Counted from the first letter of the stretch, positions 52,511 through 61,689 are shown. The stretch: 64,000 bases of DNA from Blastococcus litoris (GCF_003075095.1 NZ_QCZF01000001.1:806001-870000), one strand, 5' to 3'. Made by a program: numbers and translations. The notes: generated by a model from the sequence alone, not told the origin.

Positions 52511-54079
52511 TCACACGGCCGGCTCGGCGACCAGCGAGCCGGCCGAGTGCTCCTGGCGCAACGAGGTCTTGAGCACCTTGCCGCTGGGGTTGCGGGGGAG
52601 CGCGCCCACGATCGAGTACTCGCGCGGGTTCTTGTAGCGCGCCAGCTTCTCCCGGCACCACGCCGCCAGCTCCTCCGCCGTGGGCGGGTCGTCCGCGTCC
52701 CGCGGGGCGACGACGGCCAGCGGCGCCTCGCCGTACCTGACGTCCGGGACGCCGATCAGCGCGACCTCGCCGACCTTGGGGTGCGCGGCGAGGACGTCCT
52801 CCACCTCGGCGCAGTAGATGTTCTCCCCACCCGAGATGATCATGTCCTTCTTGCGGTCGACGACGAAGAAGTAGCCGTCCTCGTCCTGGCGCACGAGGTC
52901 GCCGGAGTGGAACCAGCCACCGTCGAAGGCGATCGCGGTCTCGTCCGGTCTGCCCCAGTACTCCTTCATCACCATCGGGCTGCGGTAGACGATCTCGCCC
53001 ACCTCGCCCTGCGGCACGTCCTGCATCGCCTCGTCGACCACCCGCACCTCGACGTTGAGCATCGGGGTGCCGACCGAGCCGATCTTGCGCACGGAGTCCT
53101 CGCCGCGGAGGAAGCAAGTGACCGGGCTGCACTCGGTCTGCCCGAACGCCGTCACGACCTCCGCCTGCGGGAACGTGTCGATGAGCGTGCGCAGCAGCGT
53201 CGTCGACGCCGGGGCCGCACCCCAGGACACCCGGCGCAGGCAGGAGAGGTCGCGCTCGGCGATGCCCGGGACGGCGACCACGGCGGCCCACATGGCCGGC
53301 ACGAGGAAGATGCTGGAGATCCGCTCGCGCTCGATCATGTCGAGGGTGTTGACCGGGGAGAAGGCGCCGGACCTCATGATCACGTTCGTCCCGCCGACCA
53401 GCAGCGGCGGCAGCCCACCGGCGAGGCCGGCGATGTGGAACAGCGGCGCGCCCGGAGCGGCGACCCGGTCGGCGGGGTCCCAGCCGAGGTGGGTCATCTG
53501 GCTGAACACGTGCATGAGCAGGTTGCGATGGGTCAGCACGGCGCCCTTGGGCCGGCCGGTCGTGCCGGAGGTGTACATGACGAAGGCCGGCTCTGCCTCG
53601 TCGACGACGATGCCCAGCGGCTCGGTTCCTGCTGCCGCGAGCGCTTCCTCGTAGTCGCCGCCGATGGTCAGCGTCGTGGCGACCGGCGCCTGCTCGCACG
53701 CCTTCGCCCCGACCTCGGCCAGCGCGGTGTCGACGACCAGCGCGACGGCGCCCGAGTCGGACAGCACGTAGGCGACCTCGTCGGCGACCAGCCGGAAGTT
53801 CACCGGGACGACGATCGCGCCCAGCCGCACGCCGGCGAGGTAGGCCTCCCACGTCTCCATGCCGTTGAGGGCCAGGACGGCGATGCGGTCGCCGGTGCCG
53901 ACGCCGCGCTGCTGGAGGGCGCGGGCCAGCCGGGTCACCCGCTCGTCGAGCTCGCCGTAGCTGCGGCCCGTCCCCTCGAAGCGGAGCGCCGTCGCGTCCG
54001 GCGTCTTCCGGGCGTGGCGGGCGAGCTGATCGCTCATGGTCATGCCCCGGCCCTCGAGGGCGGGGATGGGGACGGTCAC
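52511..54079 (-). CDS. Acyl-CoA ligase of the TetR-regulated locus
   Basis: The 522-residue AMP-forming ligase shows FVMYTSGTTGRPKGAVLTHR, GAAPASTTLLRTL, TAFGQTECSPV, GWFHSGDLVRQDEDGYFFVV, the DRKKDMIISGGENIYCAE hinge and the catalytic-lysine end RNPSGKVLKTSLRQ. GTG 54079 has GAGGAG 5 bases upstream, better than ATG 54043. The TetR gene lies upstream on the same strand, and the palindrome 54141-54156 sits 62 bases ahead of the start. With the dehydrogenases and hydratase across the divergent promoter it would feed a beta-oxidation-like pathway. Confidence 0.93.
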   Translation of the reverse strand: MTVPIPALEGRGMTMSDQLARHARKTPDATALRFEGTGRSYGELDERVTRLARALQQRGVGTGDRIAVLALNGMETWEAYLAGVRLGAIVVPVNFRLVADEVAYVLSDSGAVALVVDTALAEVGAKACEQAPVATTLTIGGDYEEALAAAGTEPLGIVVDEAEPAFVMYTSGTTGRPKGAVLTHRNLLMHVFSQMTHLGWDPADRVAAPGAPLFHIAGLAGGLPPLLVGGTNVIMRSGAFSPVNTLDMIERERISSIFLVPAMWAAVVAVPGIAERDLSCLRRVSWGAAPASTTLLRTLIDTFPQAEVVTAFGQTECSPVTCFLRGEDSVRKIGSVGTPMLNVEVRVVDEAMQDVPQGEVGEIVYRSPMVMKEYWGRPDETAIAFDGGWFHSGDLVRQDEDGYFFVVDRKKDMIISGGENIYCAEVEDVLAAHPKVGEVALIGVPDVRYGEAPLAVVAPRDADDPPTAEELAAWCREKLARYKNPREYSIVGALPRNPSGKVLKTSLRQEHSAGSLVAEPAV

Positions 54080-54140
54080 GGGTGCTCCTCGGCGCCGACG
54101 CGGGTGTGACCCGCGTCATGCTGGCGGCGCGAGGAGTGAG

Positions 54141-54156
54141 CGGTCAACCGTGACCG
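54141..54156. promoter_or_regulatory. Second TetR-type operator, ahead of the ligase gene
   Basis: CGGTCA-ACCG-TGACCG is a perfect 6+6 inverted repeat. On the minus strand it reads GTCACGGTTGACCG, 13 of 14 bases identical to the plus-strand site at 54834-54847. It overlaps the stop codon of the TetR gene and lies 62 bases before the ligase start. Confidence 0.55.
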
Positions 54157-54797
54157 TCGAGGTCCAGCATCCGCGCGGCGAGCCGCTTCCAGAGCGCGAG
54201 GTGCGGATCGGTCGCCGCCGGCCGGTCCTCGAAGGCGTACACCAGCGCGACGCCGCGCATGCTGGTGAACAGCAGCTCGGTGAGGTCGCCGTACAGCGGT
54301 GCCCGGGCGATCTCCGCGCCCCAGATGCCGTCGGCGACGGCGGCGATCGCCGCCCGCAGCCGGCGCTCCTCCCCGCGCAGCGCCCCGCGCAGGGCCGGGT
54401 CGGTGCGGGCCGCCGTCCACAGCTCCATCGCCGCCCAGAACGGCGGCTCCTGGAAGGTCGCCCACATCAGGTCGATGGCGCGGTCGACGCGCTCGCGACC
54501 GGCCGGTCCGTCGTCCATGAGCCCGGCGGCGCGCTGCCGGACCTCCTCGAGCCGGGTGGTGGCCACGTGCTCGGCGGCCGCGACGAGGAGCTCGGCCCGC
54601 GAGGGGAAGTGGTGCAGCAGGCGGCCGCGCGACACCCCGGCCCGCGCCTGGACCGCCAGGGTCGAGGCGCCGGCGTAGCCGTCCTCGACCAGGCAGGCGA
54701 CCGCGGCGTCGAGGATCAGCAGCCGGCTGTCGGCGGTCCGCTCGGAGCGCGACCGCGGCACCGGCGCGAGGTCGGGGTGCAGCGGCTCGGCGGTCAT
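54144..54797 (-). CDS. TetR-family regulator of the acyl-CoA locus
   Basis: The 217-residue protein has the helix-turn-helix DSRLLILDAAVACLVEDGYA, GASTLAVQARAGVSRGRLLH and HFPSRAELLVAA, and a C-terminal helical ligand domain with DLMWATFQEPPFWAAMELWT. On its strand TACGCT (54810-54805) is 7 bases before ATG 54797, so it is probably leaderless. The operator at 54832-54847 lies in its -35 region, consistent with autorepression. A CoA thioester is the likely effector by analogy. Confidence 0.92.
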   Translation of the reverse strand: MTAEPLHPDLAPVPRSRSERTADSRLLILDAAVACLVEDGYAGASTLAVQARAGVSRGRLLHHFPSRAELLVAAAEHVATTRLEEVRQRAAGLMDDGPAGRERVDRAIDLMWATFQEPPFWAAMELWTAARTDPALRGALRGEERRLRAAIAAVADGIWGAEIARAPLYGDLTELLFTSMRGVALVYAFEDRPAATDPHLALWKRLAARMLDLDGHG

Positions 54798-54804
54798 CGG
54801 GCGA

Positions 54805-54847
54805 AGCGTAGGCCCCGGCCCGCGCGCCCGACAGTCACCGTTGACCG
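54805..54847. promoter_or_regulatory. TetR promoter and operator, divergent dehydrogenase operon
   Basis: The -10 TACGCT (minus, 54810-54805) serves the TetR gene. CAGTCA-CCGT-TGACCG (54832-54847) is the operator, one mismatch from perfect symmetry. It lies 62 bases before the plus-strand dehydrogenase start. Confidence 0.55.
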
Positions 54848-54908
54848 TTCCGGGTGACGGCTGCCACGCTGCGGCCGACCCCGCTCACCGACCGAGAGGT
54901 GCCCGCCC

Positions 54909-56129
54909 GTGGACTTCGACGACAGCCCCGACGAGGCGGCCTACCGGGTGCGGGTCCGCGAGCTGCTGGCCGAGCACGCCGACGAGCTGCTCACGCTGGC
55001 GCCGGGCCAGGAGGGCATCGACGCGCGGACCCACGAGGCCGAGATGCGGCGGACGCAGCGCGTCCTCGCCGAGGCGGGCCTGGTCGGCGTCACCTGGCCG
55101 AGGGAGTACGGCGGGCAGGGCGGGACGCTCGTCCAGCAGTCGATCGTCGTCGAGGAGCTGGCCCGGGCGCGCGTCCCGGCGCTGATCAACCACATCGGCA
55201 TCGGGATGTGCGGCCCGACCGTCATCGCCCACGGCAGCCAGGACCAGCGCGACCGCTACCTCGCCCGTCTGCTGCGCGCCGACGACGTCTGGTGCCAGCT
55301 GTTCAGCGAGCCGGCGTCCGGCTCCGACCTCGCTGCCCTGCGCACCACCGCGGTGCGCGACGGCGACGAGTGGGTGGTCAACGGCCAGAAGGTCTGGACG
55401 ACGCTCGCGCACGTCTCCGACCACGGCATCCTGCTCACCCGCACCGACCCCGACCGGCCCAAGCACGCGGGCCTGACGATGTTCGTCGTCGACATGCACG
55501 CCCCCGGCGTCACGGTGCGCCCGCTGCGCCAGATGGGCGGGCAGTCGGACTTCAACGAGGTCTTCTTCGACGACGTGCGGATCCCCGACAGCGAGCGGCT
55601 GGGGGAGCCCGGCGAGGGCTGGCGGGTCGCGCTCACCACCCTGATGAACGAGCGGGTGGCCATCGGCGGGGCCGGCGGCAGCATCGGCCAGTCGGTGGAG
55701 ACCTTCGTGCAGCACGCGCGCGACCGGTTGCCGGCCCTCGACCCCGAGCGCCAGGTGCTGGCCCGCCAGGCCGTCGGCCGGGCGGTGGTCGCGGCGCTGG
55801 GCGCCCGGTACACCGGCTACCGGCGGCTGACGGTGCTCAGCCAGGGTGGCATCCCGGGCCCCGAGGCGAGCGCCGGGAAGCTGGCCGGCACCGAGGCCGC
55901 CCGCCTCATCGCCGACGCCGGCGTCCGGCTGCTCGGCGACGACGCGGTCTACGCGGCCACGGCCGACGGCGACGACCGCTGGCAGCGCACGCAGTCGTGG
56001 ATCCCCGGCATCGCGATCGCCGGCGGCACCGACCAGGTGCTGCGCAACATCCTCGGCGAGCGGGTGCTGGGCCTGCCGCCGGAACCCCGCAACGACAAGA
56101 CGGCTCCCTTCTCGGGCGGTGCACGGTGA
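54909..56129 (+). CDS. Acyl-CoA dehydrogenase, large partner
   Basis: The 406-residue flavoenzyme has the full ACAD arrangement: the N-terminal helical domain with VTWPREYGGQGGTLVQQSIV, the beta domain with CQLFSEPASGSDLAALRTTA, VNGQKVWTTLAHVSDHGILL and TRTDP, and FNEVFFDDVRIPDSERLGEP with GEGW. It oxidises acyl-CoA to enoyl-CoA with FAD. It is coupled by a 4-base overlap to a second, shorter dehydrogenase, the arrangement of heteromeric alpha2beta2 dehydrogenases in steroid catabolism. GTG 54909 starts the family N-terminus. Confidence 0.93.
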   Translation: MDFDDSPDEAAYRVRVRELLAEHADELLTLAPGQEGIDARTHEAEMRRTQRVLAEAGLVGVTWPREYGGQGGTLVQQSIVVEELARARVPALINHIGIGMCGPTVIAHGSQDQRDRYLARLLRADDVWCQLFSEPASGSDLAALRTTAVRDGDEWVVNGQKVWTTLAHVSDHGILLTRTDPDRPKHAGLTMFVVDMHAPGVTVRPLRQMGGQSDFNEVFFDDVRIPDSERLGEPGEGWRVALTTLMNERVAIGGAGGSIGQSVETFVQHARDRLPALDPERQVLARQAVGRAVVAALGARYTGYRRLTVLSQGGIPGPEASAGKLAGTEAARLIADAGVRLLGDDAVYAATADGDDRWQRTQSWIPGIAIAGGTDQVLRNILGERVLGLPPEPRNDKTAPFSGGAR

Positions 56130-57106
56130 ACTTCGACCTCGACGACGACCAGCGCGACATCGCCGCGGGCGCCGCGGACTTCTTCCGCGGCTCCGTCTCG
56201 CCCGCCGCGGCGCGCGCCGCGCTGGAGGGCGGCCGCCTCGAGCCGGGGCGCAAGGCGCTGGCCGACATCGGCTTCCTGGGGATCACCGTGCCCGAGCCGG
56301 CCGGGGGCGCCGGCCGCACGCTGCTGGACCTCGCCGTGGTGGCCGAGCAGGCCGGGGCGGTCCTCGCCGGGCCCTCGCTCGTGACGGCGGCGCGGGCTGC
56401 CGTGCTGCTGCAGGGGGAGCCGGAGCTCGCCGCGCAGCTGGCCGACGGCTCGACCGCCTTCGCCGTGGTGGACGGCGCGGCGCCCTCGATCGACGCCGCC
56501 GACGCGACCGCCTTCCTGGCGCTGGTGGACGGCGACCTCGTGCTGGGCGAGGGCGAGGCGGTGCCCGGGCGGCCGCTGGACGCGACCCGGGGGCTGGCCT
56601 CGGTCCGGCTGACGTCGCGCCGGGTGCTGGTCCCGGACGCCGCGGAGCTCTGGTCGCGCGCCCGGCAGGTGGCCGCGGTCGCGATGGCGGCCGAGGACCT
56701 CGGCGGCGCCGACCGGTGCGTGCAGCTCGGTGTCGCCTACGCGCAGGACCGCGAGGCCTTCGGTCGGCGGATCGGCTCGTACCAGGCGGTCAAGCACATG
56801 CTCGTCGACGCCTGGGTCGGCGTGGAGCAGCTGCGCTCGCTGGTCTGGTGGGCCGCCTGGGCCGCCGATGCGAACCCCGCCGAGCTCCCGTTGGCCGCGT
56901 CCGCCGCCAAGGCCTGCGCCGCCTCGGTGTTCGACCAGGCCGCGGGAACGCTGATCCAGGTGCACGGCGGCATCGGCTTCACCTGGGAGCACGACGCGCA
57001 CCTGTACTGGCGGCGGGCCAAGGTCGACCGGCTGCTGCTCGGCGACGAGGCCGAGCACCTCGACGCCGTGGCCCGGCTCGCCGTCGCCGGGGCGCTCGCC
57101 GGGTGA
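56126..57106 (+). CDS. Acyl-CoA dehydrogenase, small partner
   Basis: The 326-residue protein has DDDQRDIAAGAADFFRG, FLGITVPEPAGGAGRTLLDL, AYAQDREAFGRRIGSYQAVK (the flavin-contacting segment) and VHGGIGFTWEHDAHLYWRRA. The middle beta domain is reduced. It is shorter than a self-sufficient dehydrogenase and overlaps the large-partner gene by GTGA, so a heteromer is likely. Which subunit carries the catalytic base cannot be settled from motifs alone. Confidence 0.88.
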   Translation: MNFDLDDDQRDIAAGAADFFRGSVSPAAARAALEGGRLEPGRKALADIGFLGITVPEPAGGAGRTLLDLAVVAEQAGAVLAGPSLVTAARAAVLLQGEPELAAQLADGSTAFAVVDGAAPSIDAADATAFLALVDGDLVLGEGEAVPGRPLDATRGLASVRLTSRRVLVPDAAELWSRARQVAAVAMAAEDLGGADRCVQLGVAYAQDREAFGRRIGSYQAVKHMLVDAWVGVEQLRSLVWWAAWAADANPAELPLAASAAKACAASVFDQAAGTLIQVHGGIGFTWEHDAHLYWRRAKVDRLLLGDEAEHLDAVARLAVAGALAG

Positions 57107-58002
57107 GCACGGACTTCTCGGAGCTGCGCTACGAGGTCGCCGACGGAGTGGCGACCGTGACGCTGCACCGGCCCGACCGGCTCAACGCCTTCACCCTGAC
57201 CATGGCCGACGAGCTGGTCGCCGCAGCGGCCGCGGCCGACGCCGACGACGAGGTCCGGGTCGTGGTGGTGACCGGTTCGGGACGGGCGTTCTGCGCCGGC
57301 GCCGACCTCGGTGGTGGGCCGGGCACGTTCTCCGACCGCCGGACGAGGACGCGGCCGCCCGGCGAGCTGAGCCAGGACGTCGGCGGCCACCCCCGCGACG
57401 CCGGCGGGGTCGCCTCGCTGGCGTTCGCCGCCCTGCGCAAACCGGTGATCGCGGCGGTCAACGGCCCGGCGGTCGGCATCGGGGCGACGCTCACCCTGCC
57501 GATGGACATCCGCGTCGCCGCGGAGTCCGCCCGGTTCGGGTTCGTGTTCGGCCGGGTCGGCATCGTGCCCGAAGCCGCGTCGTCCTGGTTCCTGCCGCGG
57601 GTGGTCGGCATCAGCCAGGCGATGGAGTGGGTCGCCACCGGCCGGGTCTTCGACGCCGCCGAGGCGCTGCGCGGCGGGCTGGTCTCCCGCGTCGTGCCTG
57701 GTGCGGAGCTGCTGCCGACGGCCTACGCGCTGGCCCGCGAGATCGTGGACAACACCAGCGGGGTCGCCGTCGCCGCGGCCCGCCGCCTGCTCTGGTCGAT
57801 GCTGGGTGCGGCCTCGCCCTGGGACGCCCACCGCGCGGAGTCCCGCGCGCTGGTCGAGCTGGGGGAGGGCCCCGACCCGGCGGAGGGTGTCGCCGCGTTC
57901 CTGGAGAAGCGGGCCCCGCGGTTCCCCGCTCGCCTGACCGACGGCGACGTCGCCGGCGTCCCGCCGTGGCCCGCGCCCCCGGACGACGTCACCGGCGGCT
58001 GA
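57103..58002 (+). CDS. Enoyl-CoA hydratase/isomerase
   Basis: The 299-residue crotonase has VATVTLHRPDRLNAFTLTMA, the oxyanion segment GSGRAFCAGADLGG, PVIAAVNGPAVGIGATLTLP and FGRVGIVPEAASSWFLPRVV followed by G, in which Glu at the VPE position is one catalytic residue. It hydrates the enoyl-CoA made by the preceding enzymes. It overlaps the small dehydrogenase gene by GTGA. A 35-residue proline-rich tail closes it. Confidence 0.92.
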   Translation: MSTDFSELRYEVADGVATVTLHRPDRLNAFTLTMADELVAAAAAADADDEVRVVVVTGSGRAFCAGADLGGGPGTFSDRRTRTRPPGELSQDVGGHPRDAGGVASLAFAALRKPVIAAVNGPAVGIGATLTLPMDIRVAAESARFGFVFGRVGIVPEAASSWFLPRVVGISQAMEWVATGRVFDAAEALRGGLVSRVVPGAELLPTAYALAREIVDNTSGVAVAAARRLLWSMLGAASPWDAHRAESRALVELGEGPDPAEGVAAFLEKRAPRFPARLTDGDVAGVPPWPAPPDDVTGG

Positions 58003-58055
58003 ACGGTTGCGCGGCGCATCGTTTGCCCGCGACCGTCACGGGGGAGGACCGCGCC

Positions 58056-58580
58056 GTGGACACCCCGATCACGCTGCGGGTGGACGGGGCGGCGCACCCG
58101 CTGACCGTCGACACCTGGACGACGCTCCTCGACGCGCTCCGCGAGCGGCTGCGCAACACCAGCCCGAAGAAGGGCTGCGACCACGGCCAGTGCGGTGCCT
58201 GCACCGTGCTCCTCGACGGCCGGCGGGTGAACAGCTGCCTCGTCCTCGCCGTCACCGTCGGGGACGCCGAGGTCACCACCTCCGACGGCCTCGCGTCGGG
58301 GGACGAACCGCACGCCCTGCACCGCGCGTTCGTCGAGCACGACGCGTTCCAGTGCGGCTACTGCACTCCGGGGCAGGTCTGCTCGGCCGCGGGGGTGCTC
58401 GCCGAGGCGCGGGCCGGCTGGCCGTCCGCGGTCACCGAGGAGCTCACCGCCGACGACGTCCCGCTCAGCGACGCGGAGATCCGCGAGCGGATGAGCGGCA
58501 ACCTGTGCCGGTGCGCCGCCTACGCCAACATCGTCCCGGCGGTGGCCGCGGTCGCCGAGGCCGAGGGGGTCCGGCGGTGA
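58056..58580 (+). CDS. Molybdenum hydroxylase, [2Fe-2S] subunit
   Basis: The 174-residue protein has the plant-type ferredoxin motif CDHGQCGACTVLLDG (C41, C46, C49, and C61 in VNSC) and the second cluster FQCGYCTPGQ (C100, C103) with CRC (151-153). It passes electrons from the Mo site to FAD. Unlike E. coli YagT there is no Tat signal, so the enzyme is cytoplasmic. GGGGGAGG (58040-58047) precedes GTG 58056. The gene begins a three-gene coupled set. Confidence 0.95.
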   Translation: MDTPITLRVDGAAHPLTVDTWTTLLDALRERLRNTSPKKGCDHGQCGACTVLLDGRRVNSCLVLAVTVGDAEVTTSDGLASGDEPHALHRAFVEHDAFQCGYCTPGQVCSAAGVLAEARAGWPSAVTEELTADDVPLSDAEIRERMSGNLCRCAAYANIVPAVAAVAEAEGVRR

Positions 58581-59572
58581 GGGAGTTCCGCTACGAGCGG
58601 GCCGCGGACGCGCCGGCGGCCGTCGCCCTGCTGGCCGCCTCGCCGGACGGCGCGTTCCTCGGGGGCGGCACCAACCTCGTGGACCTGATGAAGCTCGGGG
58701 TCGCCACCCCCGACGTGCTCGTCGACGTGCGCGAGCTGACCTCGCGCGAGGTCACCGAGCTGCCCGACGGCGGGCTGCGCATCGGTGCCGGGGTCCCGAA
58801 CGCCGACCTCGCCGCCGACCGCCGGGTGCGCGAGCGGTTCCCGGTGCTCGCGCAGGCGCTCCTGGCCGGCGCCTCCGGCCAGCTCCGCAACCGCGCGACC
58901 ACCGGCGGGAACCTGCTGCAGCGCACGCGCTGCGGCTACTTCACCGACGTCACCAAGCCGTGCAACAAGCGCTCCCCGGGCAGCGGCTGCGGCGCGCTGG
59001 AGGGCGTGCACCGCAACCACGCGATCCTCGGCCAGACGACCGAGGGGCCCGGCACCTGCGTGGCCACCCACCCCTCGGACATGGCGGTGGCCATGGTCGC
59101 GCTGGACTCAGTCGTGCAGGTGGTCGGGCCGGACGGCGAGCGGGCGGTCCCGATCGCCGAGCTGCACCGGCTGCCCGGCGACGACCCGTCGCGCGACACC
59201 ACACTGCGCCACGGCGAGCTGATCACCGCCCTCGAGCTCCCGCCGCTCGGGATGCCCTCGCGCTACCGCAAGGTCCGCGACCGGGCGTCGTTCGCCTTCG
59301 CGCTGGTCAGCGTCGCCGCCGCCCTCCGGGTCCAGGACGGCGTGGTCAGCGACGTGCGCCTGGCGCTCGGCGGGGTGGCGCACGCACCCTGGCGCGCGAC
59401 CGCGGCCGAGCAGGCCCTCGTCGGGCGCCCGGCGACCGAGCAGTCGTTCACGGAAGCGGCCGACGCCGAGCTCGCCGGCGCCGCCCCGCTCCGGGACAAC
59501 GGGTTCAAGGTGCCGCTGGCCCGCAACCTCGTCGTCCGGACCCTCCTCGACCTCACCGGAGCCGCCGCGTGA
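58577..59572 (+). CDS. Molybdenum hydroxylase, FAD subunit with [4Fe-4S] site
   Basis: The 331-residue subunit has the FAD motif FLGGGTNLVDLMKLG and the GNLLQRTRC segment. Four cysteines in RTRCGYF, KPCNKR, SGCGAL and GTCVATHPSD match the [4Fe-4S]-binding insertion of YagS (PaoB) and 4-hydroxybenzoyl-CoA reductase, absent from ordinary xanthine dehydrogenases. GTG overlaps the previous stop. This makes the enzyme PaoABC-like. Confidence 0.93.
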   Translation: MREFRYERAADAPAAVALLAASPDGAFLGGGTNLVDLMKLGVATPDVLVDVRELTSREVTELPDGGLRIGAGVPNADLAADRRVRERFPVLAQALLAGASGQLRNRATTGGNLLQRTRCGYFTDVTKPCNKRSPGSGCGALEGVHRNHAILGQTTEGPGTCVATHPSDMAVAMVALDSVVQVVGPDGERAVPIAELHRLPGDDPSRDTTLRHGELITALELPPLGMPSRYRKVRDRASFAFALVSVAAALRVQDGVVSDVRLALGGVAHAPWRATAAEQALVGRPATEQSFTEAADAELAGAAPLRDNGFKVPLARNLVVRTLLDLTGAAA

Positions 59573-61686
59573 CCACCGTCGACCGCCTCGTCGGAGCCGG
59601 CATCAACCGCATCGACGGGCCCGCCAAGGTCCGCGGGACCGCCCCCTACGCCTACGAGCAGGACCCGGGGGAGCCGATCGCGCACCTCGCGGTCGTGCAG
59701 AGCACCGTCAACCGGGGCCGGATCACCCGGCTGGACCCCAGCGGTGCCGAGGGCATGCCCGGGGTGGTCGCGGTGCTCACGCCGGCCAACGCCCCGCGGC
59801 TGTCCGGCGACCTCGCCTCCGACCTGCCGGTCCTGCAGTCGCTCGACGTCCACTACCAGGGGCAGGTGGTGGCCGCCGTCGTCGCGGAGACGTCGGAGAT
59901 CGCCAAGGCCGCGGTCGGCGCCGTGGTGGTGGAGTACGCGGCCGAGGCGCCGGACGTCGGGCTGCGCACCGACCGGCCCGACCTCTACGCGCCGGAGAAG
60001 CTCATGGCCGGGTTCGACACCGACTCGGTGATCGGGGACGTCGACGGGGCGCTGGCCGCCGCGGCGGTGAGCATCGACGCCACCTACGAGACGCCCACCC
60101 AGCACAACAACCCCATCGAGATGCACACCTCGATGGCCCGCTGGGACGGCGACTCGCTGACGATGTGGGACGCCAACCAGGGGCCGCACACCATCCTGCG
60201 AGACCTCCGGACCGGGTTCGACCTCGATGCCGACCAGGTCCGGGTCATCTCGCCCTACGTCGGCGGGGCGTTCGGCTCGAAGGCGTTCACGCACCCCAAC
60301 CAGATGCTCGCCGCCATGGCCGCCCGCGTGACCGGCCGGACGGTGGTCTTCGAGCTGAGCCGGCAGCAGATGTTCTCCCTCGTCGGCCACCGCACGCCGA
60401 CGATCCAGCGGATGCGGCTGGGTGCCGACCCCGAGGGCCGGCTGTCGGCGATCAGCCACGAGGTGGTCGAGCACACGTCGCGGATCAGCGAGTTCGCCGA
60501 GCAGACGGCCACCCCGACCCGCGTGCTCTACGCCGCGCCCCACCGCCGGACGACGCACCGGCTGGCGCGGCTGGACGTCCCGCCGCCGACGATCATGCGG
60601 GCGCCGGGGGAGACACCCGGCATGTTCGCCCTCGAGTCGGCGATGGACGAGCTCGCCGTGGCACTGGGCATCGATCCGGTCGAGCTGCGCATCCGCAACG
60701 AGCCCGAGCGCGACCCGGAGCGGGACGTCCCCTTCGGCGAACGGCACCTGGTCGAGTGCCTGCGCACGGGGGCGGAGCGGTTCGGCTGGGCCGGGCGCGA
60801 CCTGCGCCCGCGCATGCGCACCGAGGGACGCTGGCTGGTCGGCACCGGCGTCGCCGCCGCGACGTACCCGACGCGCCGGCGCAGGGCCCAGTGCCGGATC
60901 GCCGCGGAGGCGTCCGGCCGGTACGTCGTCGAGATCGACGGCTCCGACATCGGCACCGGCGCCTGGACGGCGCTGACGCAGATCGCGGCCGACGCGCTGA
61001 GGACGGACCTCGGCTCGGTCGAACTGCGCATCGGCGACAGCCGGTTGCCCTTCGCCGGCGGTGCCGGTGGCTCGACCGGGCTGGCGTCGTGGGGGACGGC
61101 GATCGTGTTCACCGCGCGCGACCTGCGCCGGCAGCTGGACGAGCGGTACGGCGGGCAGGTGCCCGACCACGGGCTGACCGTCGACGGCGAGATGCCGGGG
61201 GAGTCACCCGCGGCGAAGACCCACTCGCTGCACGCCTACGGCGCCCACTTCGTGGAGGTGCGGGTCGATGCCGACACGGGCGAGGTCCGCGTGCCCCGGG
61301 CGACCAGCGTCTACGACGCCGGGACGATCGTGAACGCCAAGACGGCGCGGTCGCAGCTGCTGGGCGGCTTCTGCATGGGGGTCTCGATGGCCCTGCACGA
61401 GGAGTCGGTGATCGACGAGCGCTACGGCCACTACGTCAACCACGACCTGGCCGAGTACCACGTCGCCACCAACGCCGACATCGGCGAGATCGACATCGCC
61501 TGGCTCGACGTCGACGAGCAGCGCGCCAACCCCATCGGCCTGAAGGGCATCGGGGAGATCGGCATCACCGGCGCCGCCGCCGCGGTGGCGAACGCCTACT
61601 GGCACGCGACCGGGCTGCGCATCCGCGACCTGCCGATCACCCCCGACAAGTACTTCCGGGCAGAGCCGGCCCTGCCGGCCGGATGA
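59569..61686 (+). CDS. Molybdenum hydroxylase, molybdopterin subunit
   Basis: The 705-residue large subunit opens with RIDGPAKVRGTAPYAYE and has SPYVGGAFGSK (Mo-cofactor loop), FELSRQQMFSLVGHR, IMRAPGETPGMFALESAMDE and the active-site GLKGIGEIGITGAAAAVANA whose Glu is the catalytic base. Length and sequence fit YagR (PaoC)-type aldehyde oxidoreductases. With the acyl-CoA genes it could turn an aldehyde into the acid used by the ligase; that is an inference. Confidence 0.94.
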   Translation: MTTVDRLVGAGINRIDGPAKVRGTAPYAYEQDPGEPIAHLAVVQSTVNRGRITRLDPSGAEGMPGVVAVLTPANAPRLSGDLASDLPVLQSLDVHYQGQVVAAVVAETSEIAKAAVGAVVVEYAAEAPDVGLRTDRPDLYAPEKLMAGFDTDSVIGDVDGALAAAAVSIDATYETPTQHNNPIEMHTSMARWDGDSLTMWDANQGPHTILRDLRTGFDLDADQVRVISPYVGGAFGSKAFTHPNQMLAAMAARVTGRTVVFELSRQQMFSLVGHRTPTIQRMRLGADPEGRLSAISHEVVEHTSRISEFAEQTATPTRVLYAAPHRRTTHRLARLDVPPPTIMRAPGETPGMFALESAMDELAVALGIDPVELRIRNEPERDPERDVPFGERHLVECLRTGAERFGWAGRDLRPRMRTEGRWLVGTGVAAATYPTRRRRAQCRIAAEASGRYVVEIDGSDIGTGAWTALTQIAADALRTDLGSVELRIGDSRLPFAGGAGGSTGLASWGTAIVFTARDLRRQLDERYGGQVPDHGLTVDGEMPGESPAAKTHSLHAYGAHFVEVRVDADTGEVRVPRATSVYDAGTIVNAKTARSQLLGGFCMGVSMALHEESVIDERYGHYVNHDLAEYHVATNADIGEIDIAWLDVDEQRANPIGLKGIGEIGITGAAAAVANAYWHATGLRIRDLPITPDKYFRAEPALPAG

Positions 61687-61689
61687 GCG

